The notes beneath the pieces were generated by a model. It worked only from the letters and a program-made list of their open reading frames with translations. It was not told the DNA's origin and searched no databases. 64,000 nt of DNA from Acanthosoma haemorrhoidale (lineage: Eukaryota > Arthropoda > Insecta > Hemiptera > Acanthosomatidae). The stretch lies in contig OV884012.1 in assembly GCA_930367205.1 (NCBI GenBank), positions 51,171,239 through 51,235,238 on the forward strand, read 5' to 3'. Below are positions 55,931 through 64,000 of the stretch, in pieces. The translations under genes were made by a program, and so were the position numbers. Position 1 is the first letter of the stretch; every line of letters begins with the position of its first letter.

Positions 55931-56600
55931 GGGGGGTGCCCAGTTACCCTAGCTCTGCTGACGAAGTGAAGGTTGATTAGGCTATGACCTGGACAATCGT
56001 TTCATGACGGTCTTACTATCTTACTCCATATTTGATAGGCATGTGCCCTGACAATTCAGTATGTTCAGGAGAAGAGGTAGGGTAGGGTAGGGTAGGTAGT
56101 TTGTGTGGTCTTGGAATGACCACGAATTCACACTCGATATCTGAAGGTAGGCGAAATCCGTCCGGATCCCAAAGGCGAGTGTGAACCGGATAGAGGCAGA
56201 CTGGATTGCCGTGGGAGACACTACTTGGTAAATTTGTAGGGCCACGACAACCGTTGTCCGCTAGGGAGAGTGTGGGGTCTGACGAGGCCGGACTAAAACA
56301 TAGCGAGGTTAGGAAGAGAGGTCCAGAGGTTTTCATAAATTATAAGGCCAAGTCTTGAACATCAGTGCAGCCGCAAGTCATCAGTTAGAGAGTCACTGGG
56401 AGAATGATTTACAGGCCTGGGTCTTTATATGCCCGGCTGGCTTCGTTAGTATCGAATCGTATTAGGTTTTATTGTACCCAATGACAGCGTACTATGCGGT
56501 GGTCCTTTGTCCTCGTAGTGACTCAGGCCTGGTTTGGGTCGCTACTTACTACCTGCTTCTGGGCAGAGGTTGGACCCTCCCAGCCTTTAACTAATTAACT
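55931..56600. other. GC-richer island of unknown origin
   Basis: This stretch contrasts with the AT-rich intron on both sides. It includes a TAGGG-type run at 56076-56099 and a 106-codon - strand open frame (56016-56336) with a weakly transposon-like proline/serine composition but no recognised motif. It is probably a fragment of an unidentified repeat. The strand and identity are open. Confidence 0.35.
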
Positions 56601-58680
56601 TGCGGTTGCGACGTTTATTGTTTACAACATTTACAATAATTTATGGTTTGTTAATGTTATTTAAATTAATTTACAATATATATACAATAGAGTATAGGGT
56701 GATTTATCTTATGTAGTTAGCGGTCGCTACAGAGATATTTCAATTTGTTTATGTATTTATATATTTTTCAAAGCAAAGAGCAATTCTTGTTTCTTCCAAC
56801 CAATGAATGATTTTCAAAGTAAACAATAAAAATGCAGTTTAAGAATTGTGAAGTATTTGAAATAACTTTGGAAAAAAAGGAAAATAGATTGCTGAATTAT
56901 TCAATAACTAGAATGTTGTTCACCTTCCATCAACATTCAGGCTTCATCAGGACCGTCATTAGGTTCGTAAAGATCCATTCGATAGCCTTATTTCGTAGAT
57001 GTGTACACTATCGACTTTATTAAGTGTTCTTAGACTGTAAGCAAACCTCATAAAGCCCAGCTTAGATCTTAAAAATGTACGAAATATACTCATCATTCCG
57101 TTATCACCCCGGTTACTGTTTGTTAATTTGAGACAACTTTCTTTTACTATCTTGAGGTTGTTTATCTAGGTTAACTTCTAATTAAAGCACGTACCATGAG
57201 CACAGGTATATATAATATGATAATATTGTCGTAACTGTTAACTTGGAAATGCGGAATACTATTCCTTTAAAAAATACATAACAGTTTTACTATGAGAAAT
57301 TTTAATTAAATGTTCATAAACTTCAAAAAGTTTAGAATTTGACATGACAAGAGCCAGTTAGAAAGGCAACGCACTGGTGGAGAAATTGCTCTTTTAATTA
57401 TGATATACTATTTAAATTGTTAACAGGAATAACAAATACTACAACTAATAGGTCATCCCAACACAGATAAATATATATTCGAAATGGCTAAACATTAGCT
57501 TATTATTTAAATATTGTCACACAGTTACAATGAACTAATTTGTTTACAAAAAGAGCTAGACTAATATTTATTAAAGGTAAAATTACTAATGTTAAGGCTA
57601 ACGACTACAACCAATAGTTATAATGTTATTATAATGTGTTTTGGCTATTCTCGTCGGAAAAGCGGATTAAGAAGTTTTGAGTAGAACAAAAAGCTTTCAT
57701 AATAGTTTATGCTCTTCTGGGTAAGATTTCTAATTCTTTTAGAGCCAGAGGAATAGCTCTCTTGCAATTTTTTTTTTTATCTAAGCCTCAAGCAAACATA
57801 TACTGTTCATGAGAGATCGACTTCAACAAATAAGAAGCCTCAACATTCTGATTGGACAGTTAGTTTATAAAACTCACTTGAAGGTCTCCAAGATCTTTGT
57901 ATTGATCGTCCGGTGTGTTTTTTGAGGTGCCCTATTAAGTGCGGTCATAGGTGGAAGAGTAAACAAAGCAATCCCTGTAGCTAACCAATCCTTATTTTTT
58001 AGACCAAAATTTTCCAAACAACGATTTGCTTCATTTAACGTAAAATTTTGTTAAAATTGCCCCACCCTCATTTCCTAAGTCCATCTTGTTGAAAGTATGA
58101 TCAATAACTGCATCATTTGTTTTTTAAGCTAAAGTAAAAATGACACAGAGCATGTATCCGGTGGATGATATTTCAGCCCTGGTATAATCCGATAAAATAG
58201 TAGATTATATTTATTTTCTATAATTGACAAGGAAATATTTTTCATAAAATTATTTTAACCAGCTAAAATATTGAATAACTTGAACTTCATAACTCAGTCG
58301 GACCGTAAATTCTGACGCCGCTTTGTCTTTCACACACACGTTCGCTCTACCTGCAAAAGGTTTATTTTATAAACTTTTGTCAATCACCGGCTAAGTCACA
58401 AAGAGAGAACAAATAAAATGAATGTTTACAATGAAAAATTTCTAATTCTAATATATTTATAGAAAACCTATAATATACTCTGGATTTACATACATCTTAA
58501 TCATATTACACTATAAATGATTTATATGTGGTTAATATAAATTTAAATTATAAAATTAAATTGTAAATTTATTTTAATAAATAAAGTTGAAATGATATTC
58601 AATCCTATGAATAACTTATTTAATTTCAACATTATTGTAAATTTTAAATATATGTTAAAACTATGTCTAAATTAATGTTC
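56601..58680. other. AT-rich intron sequence up to the Dscam exon
   Basis: No supported gene or repeat recognised. A pyrimidine-poor, AT-rich stretch leads to the acceptor at 58723-58724. Confidence 0.4.
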
Positions 58681-58724
58681 ATGGTTTAGAAAGTCATTTC
58701 ATTAAAGCATTTGACCTGTTGCAG

Positions 58725-58886
58725 TGGTGACCCAGAGCTACAAAGTAACGGTGGAATCTTCGAGGGTACAGCGAGGCTGCACTGCGGTTCTCCGTTGCGT
58801 AGTCGACAGGAGTGCAAGGGACCTCGTCAAAGTGGTCTCTTGGCTCCAAGAGCCCTCCTTCTACATTTATCCATCCCTACAGGGAG
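58725..58886 (+). CDS. Dscam2: Dscam2-like receptor, exon encoding the first half of Ig domain 2
   Basis: 162 bp, 54 codons, phase 1 at both ends, between a CTGTTGCAG acceptor (AG 58723-58724) and a GTGAGT donor (58887). Joined to the last base of the Ig1 exon it reads VVTQSYKVTVE, GCTAVLRCVVDR, VKVVSWLQEP and FYIYPSLQG. This is the N-terminal half of Ig2, with its first cysteine (LRC) and core tryptophan (VSW). The VVxQxY opening and the half-domain exon are the Dscam hallmark (the equivalent of the variable exon 4 of Drosophila Dscam1). FYIYPSLQG is, as I recall, typical of Dscam2-type proteins. The second half of Ig2 must lie to the right; it was not found before 64000. Only one copy of this half-exon was seen. 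Confidence 0.88.
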
Positions 58887-61040
58887 GTGAGTAAGCTTTA
58901 ATTTTTAATTTAAACCATTTTTTCTGCTTAAAGTGGAATATTTATAGCAAGAAATGCGGGGGGGATTATGGGAATGGTCAGTCTCAATCAACATAACTAC
59001 CTGATGTTAGGTTACATAAAAATACAATTGGTTTATTTCCCATAGTTTGATATAACGAGCATACTTCATATTTGGTATTATTTTACTGTTAATTTATTTG
59101 GTTTATTATATTAATATTTAATAACCATTATACTACAGCCAACTTATCAATCTGGCGTATATATAGAGATGGAGGTTAAAAAAACAACTGCGTTGCTTAC
59201 TCAGATTAGTTACGTATCAACCGTTAGTAATATTTTAGAAATGTGAATGATATTTAACACAGGAGATGTCAGCATACAAGTAAACCTTTTCTTTAAATAT
59301 TCTTTTAAATTCTATTATTAACATCATTATAAGATAAAGAAAAGAAGATAGTGACAAGACATGACATTCTGATCTCCGCTACAGTTGTTCTTACAGCTGA
59401 GTTACCCCAATCGAACATCAGGATAGCCATTATTGATTTTTTTCAGCTACGCTCTTGTAAGCTTGATAATTTTTAAAACTGTGGGATTACATAATTCAAC
59501 TAGTAGCTATTTATATAGGTTTTTAGCATGGTATACCGACGATATATTTCGTATATTTAATTATTCCATACAAGAATTATTCCTTAGAAAACTAACACTA
59601 GGAAACTTTCAATTGAAATAGTATTCATTTTTAAATATTGTAACTAAATAGATACAAAGAAGAAAATATTTTTCTGCTGAGAAACTTGCAAGTATTCATT
59701 ACATGATTTTTGCTTCGTACATCTAAATCGTATTATTTAAAATTAAAGGAAAATTTTATTCACTCCTGTACATGTCTCCTAAATACCTTTTCTTGAATTT
59801 AAGGCGGCTGATCTTAAGAGATTTTACGTTGGCTAGGTTTGAGCACGACAGAGATAGCTTATATGATTGGATATTGGAAAGTTTCAAACAATCATAGTAA
59901 TTATTATAACAGTAGGATTACATACCACAACTAATAATTTTTAACATTTAGGTTGTTACTGATTAAACCTAGTAACTCCATCATATGCTGACCTACTAAA
60001 TAGGTATAGGTCATCTACTTCACTTTAGTGTATGATGTCATACTGAAACAGGATTTTCAAAAATATCCTATTTATTGCTTCTTTTTTTTGAATTTTCCGG
60101 TAACAGCGTTTTAATCCAACAATTATACGTTAAAAACAAGAATTGTTTTTCTCAAGAAAGTTTATAAAGTAGTTTTTTTTTTTAGTTTTTTTGTTGTTTC
60201 TTAAAATCGGTAATTAATTTCTTTTGTTTTAACAAGGGAATAGAAAATAAAACGTAGGATTCCATACAGTGTTATAAATATACTTTTTCTACACTTTTCA
60301 TGTTCTGATGCATGGGGTCGCATTTTATAAACTGTAAAATTTATATACAATGTAGAATGTATACAAATATAGAATCTCTATTGTCACAAAATTGTGTTTC
60401 GTGCTTATTGTATTTACTATAGCGCAGCTACATTTTATACATTTTTGTATGCTCATATAATATTTTTCGGTTACAATCTAATGTACATGGTACAATGTAT
60501 TTGAGAATTTAAAAGGTGATGTGGCTCACCTCATGGATGATATTGTCTAATAATAACTTAAAACTAACTTAACCTAGTTTTTCCGGACAGCCTTTGCCAT
60601 CAGATCAGAGATATAAGGTGGATGATCACAGAAATCAAAACTAACAACTGAAAAAAACTTAAAAGATTGTTTAAAATTTCTAAACAATAATACTTGAAAC
60701 CATTTCAAAAATTTATATTTACGATCGGCTTTGATTAGTTGTAGCTGTGAGAGCCGAAGGAGTTGGTGAATGAAAGTGATAAGGAGGCTTCCTCCAATAT
60801 AGAGCCCGCATAAGAGATACCTCACATTCGGGTTGTTAGTTGCTCAGTCCAATGATTCCTCTCTCAACAAACCACCTCTGTAGTAGTATGAATGTTAAAT
60901 ATTTATACACACTTAGGTAAAGATACAATACATATAATTGGTTGAATCATACATTCATTGACTAATTCATAAATTCATTGAGTCAATAAACTGGATGAAC
61001 TCACCTACGAACAGCTTTGGTACACCGAGCAACGAGTGCA
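58887..61040 (+). other. Start of the next Dscam intron, AT-rich
   Basis: Begins with the donor GTGAGT. No gene recognised. One half of a short dispersed repeat lies at 59525-59590. The frames 59433-59621 (+) and 60574-60825 (-) have no motifs. Confidence 0.5.
59525..59590 (+). repeat. Dispersed repeat, copy 1
   Basis: AGCATGGTATACCGACGATA, then TATTTCGTAT, then AATTATTCC and CAAGAATT. It recurs at 62241-62305 with a few differences. It could be the core of a small unknown element. Confidence 0.6.
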
Positions 61041-61110
61041 GGTCCGCAGAGAGATAGAGAGAGAGAGTCTAGGTTGGCCTCTGAAGACAGAAATGTCTGT
61101 CCAGTTTTCT
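61000..61110 (+). repeat. GA-repeat-associated unit, copy 1
   Basis: AACTCACCTACGAAC, then GGTACACCGAG, a short GA run (61048-61068), then GAGAGTCTAGGTTGG and GAAGACAGA. The same order of flanks surrounds the large GA array at 61660-61910, so the two are copies of one unit with very different GA length. Confidence 0.55.
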
Positions 61111-61680
61111 GATGATACCGTTCTTATACTAAACGTTTTTTCCCCTCTCCTTTTTAACCCCTAACTTTAAATATTTTTTAAAACTTAAATCATATGCATT
61201 TATTATAAATTGGATTGCCGCAGATGGCTCCTTTTACAGCAATGCAAAGTATTTTTATGCCCAAAATACGAGGCTATTTGCTGGGGAGTTCTGCTGCGTT
61301 CCTACAGTGTATGTAGTAGGAAGTAGCTTCTTACCATTCTGAAAGGAAAATATCACGCAGTAATGTCGATTTTCCCCAATTTATCGCTGATCTGCTTAGA
61401 AGCTGATTCCGCCTGTCAAAAAACTAGCTCCCTTGGCGCTCATGCATGCCACAAATGTAGAATGTACTTTATACATTGTCTATATACGTTTAAAAAGTAA
61501 CGGGGCCTTATGAATCATAAAACTAACTTACGTCTTACAAGCAAAATCTTAGCCTAATTTTCTCTGACGGTCTGTTGCCATCGATACGGGAATGGCGGTG
61601 GGGCTATAGTGTTAAACACTGGGTTTGTTAGGTGCAGAAACGAGTAAAAAAACTGGAGGAACTCACCTACCGACGGCACA

Positions 61681-64000
<2,320 letters not shown>

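Larger units (their letters stand above)
1271..58724 (+). other. Giant phase-1 intron of the Dscam2-like gene, full of retrotransposons
   Basis: The intron is defined by the donor at 1271 (GTTAGT) and the acceptor AG at 58723-58724, preceded by a TTGCAG-like tract (CTGTTGCAG). It is 57,454 bp long. Exons on both sides are phase 1 and join to give an intact Ig1-Ig2 reading. Roughly a third of it is recognisable retrotransposon sequence in both orientations; the rest is AT-rich with no convincing genes. In Dscam genes the region between the Ig1 exon and the Ig2 half-exon is where alternative Ig2 exons occur in Dscam1. I found no second copy of the Ig2 half-exon by eye, but such a short exon could be missed. 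Confidence 0.85.

Noticed and set aside
56076..56099. Telomere-like repeat
   Set aside because: The unit is GGTAG/TAGGG, only about five units. It is not the insect TTAGG telomere repeat and lies within an intron.

Overview
The window is nuclear DNA of an arthropod, almost certainly an insect. It is AT-rich, with two GC-rich exons of a Dscam-family immunoglobulin cell-adhesion gene on the + strand, large introns, and insect-type retrotransposons (jockey-like LINEs, Ty3/gypsy LTR elements). There are no bacterial-style operons. I cannot name the species or order.

Host gene: exon A (929-1270) encodes the first Ig domain and exon B (58725-58886) the first half of the second Ig domain of a Dscam2-like receptor. 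Both exons are phase 1 at each end and splice in frame, so the 57,454 bp between them (1271-58724) is one giant intron. All confidently recognised transposons lie inside it, except a LINE that stops just before exon A and belongs to the preceding intron.

Layout: 1-870, 5' end of a jockey-like LINE (- strand). 3300-7340, LINE scraps (+). 7341-10963, a decayed and rearranged Ty3/gypsy element (-). 10964-16312, Ty3/gypsy element 1 (+), nearly intact. 16337-21625, Ty3/gypsy element 2 (+), intact with identical LTRs. 22.9-23.7 kb, a different jockey-type LINE 3' end (+). 25590-28509, a 5'-truncated LINE (-) with a 12 bp target-site duplication. 31.4-34.1 kb, an old gypsy relic (-) with a short LINE insertion. 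38.8-39.5 kb, a possible LTR and leader. 39.8-41.2 kb, an internally deleted LINE (+). 44868-45233, a LINE tail (+). 45988-50806, a full-length intact LINE (-) with a 12 bp duplication. 53868-53935, a 68 bp LINE tail with a 15 bp duplication. 61.0-61.9 kb, GA microsatellites. The rest is AT-rich intron in which I recognise nothing.

Main biological points: (1) The intact LINE has ORF1 and ORF2 in one frame, separated by a single TAA. ORF2 has no in-frame AUG in 896 codons, so conventional AUG initiation of ORF2 is not possible. A second copy keeps the same stop, and a truncated third copy is also methionine-free over 533 codons. (2) Both LTR elements have gag and pro-pol in one frame, separated by one UGA with no AUG before the protease active site, which points to stop-codon readthrough. 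(3) Three related gypsy elements lie side by side, and ten copies of one LINE family show successive ages of insertion, several with clear duplications and a shared 3' hairpin.
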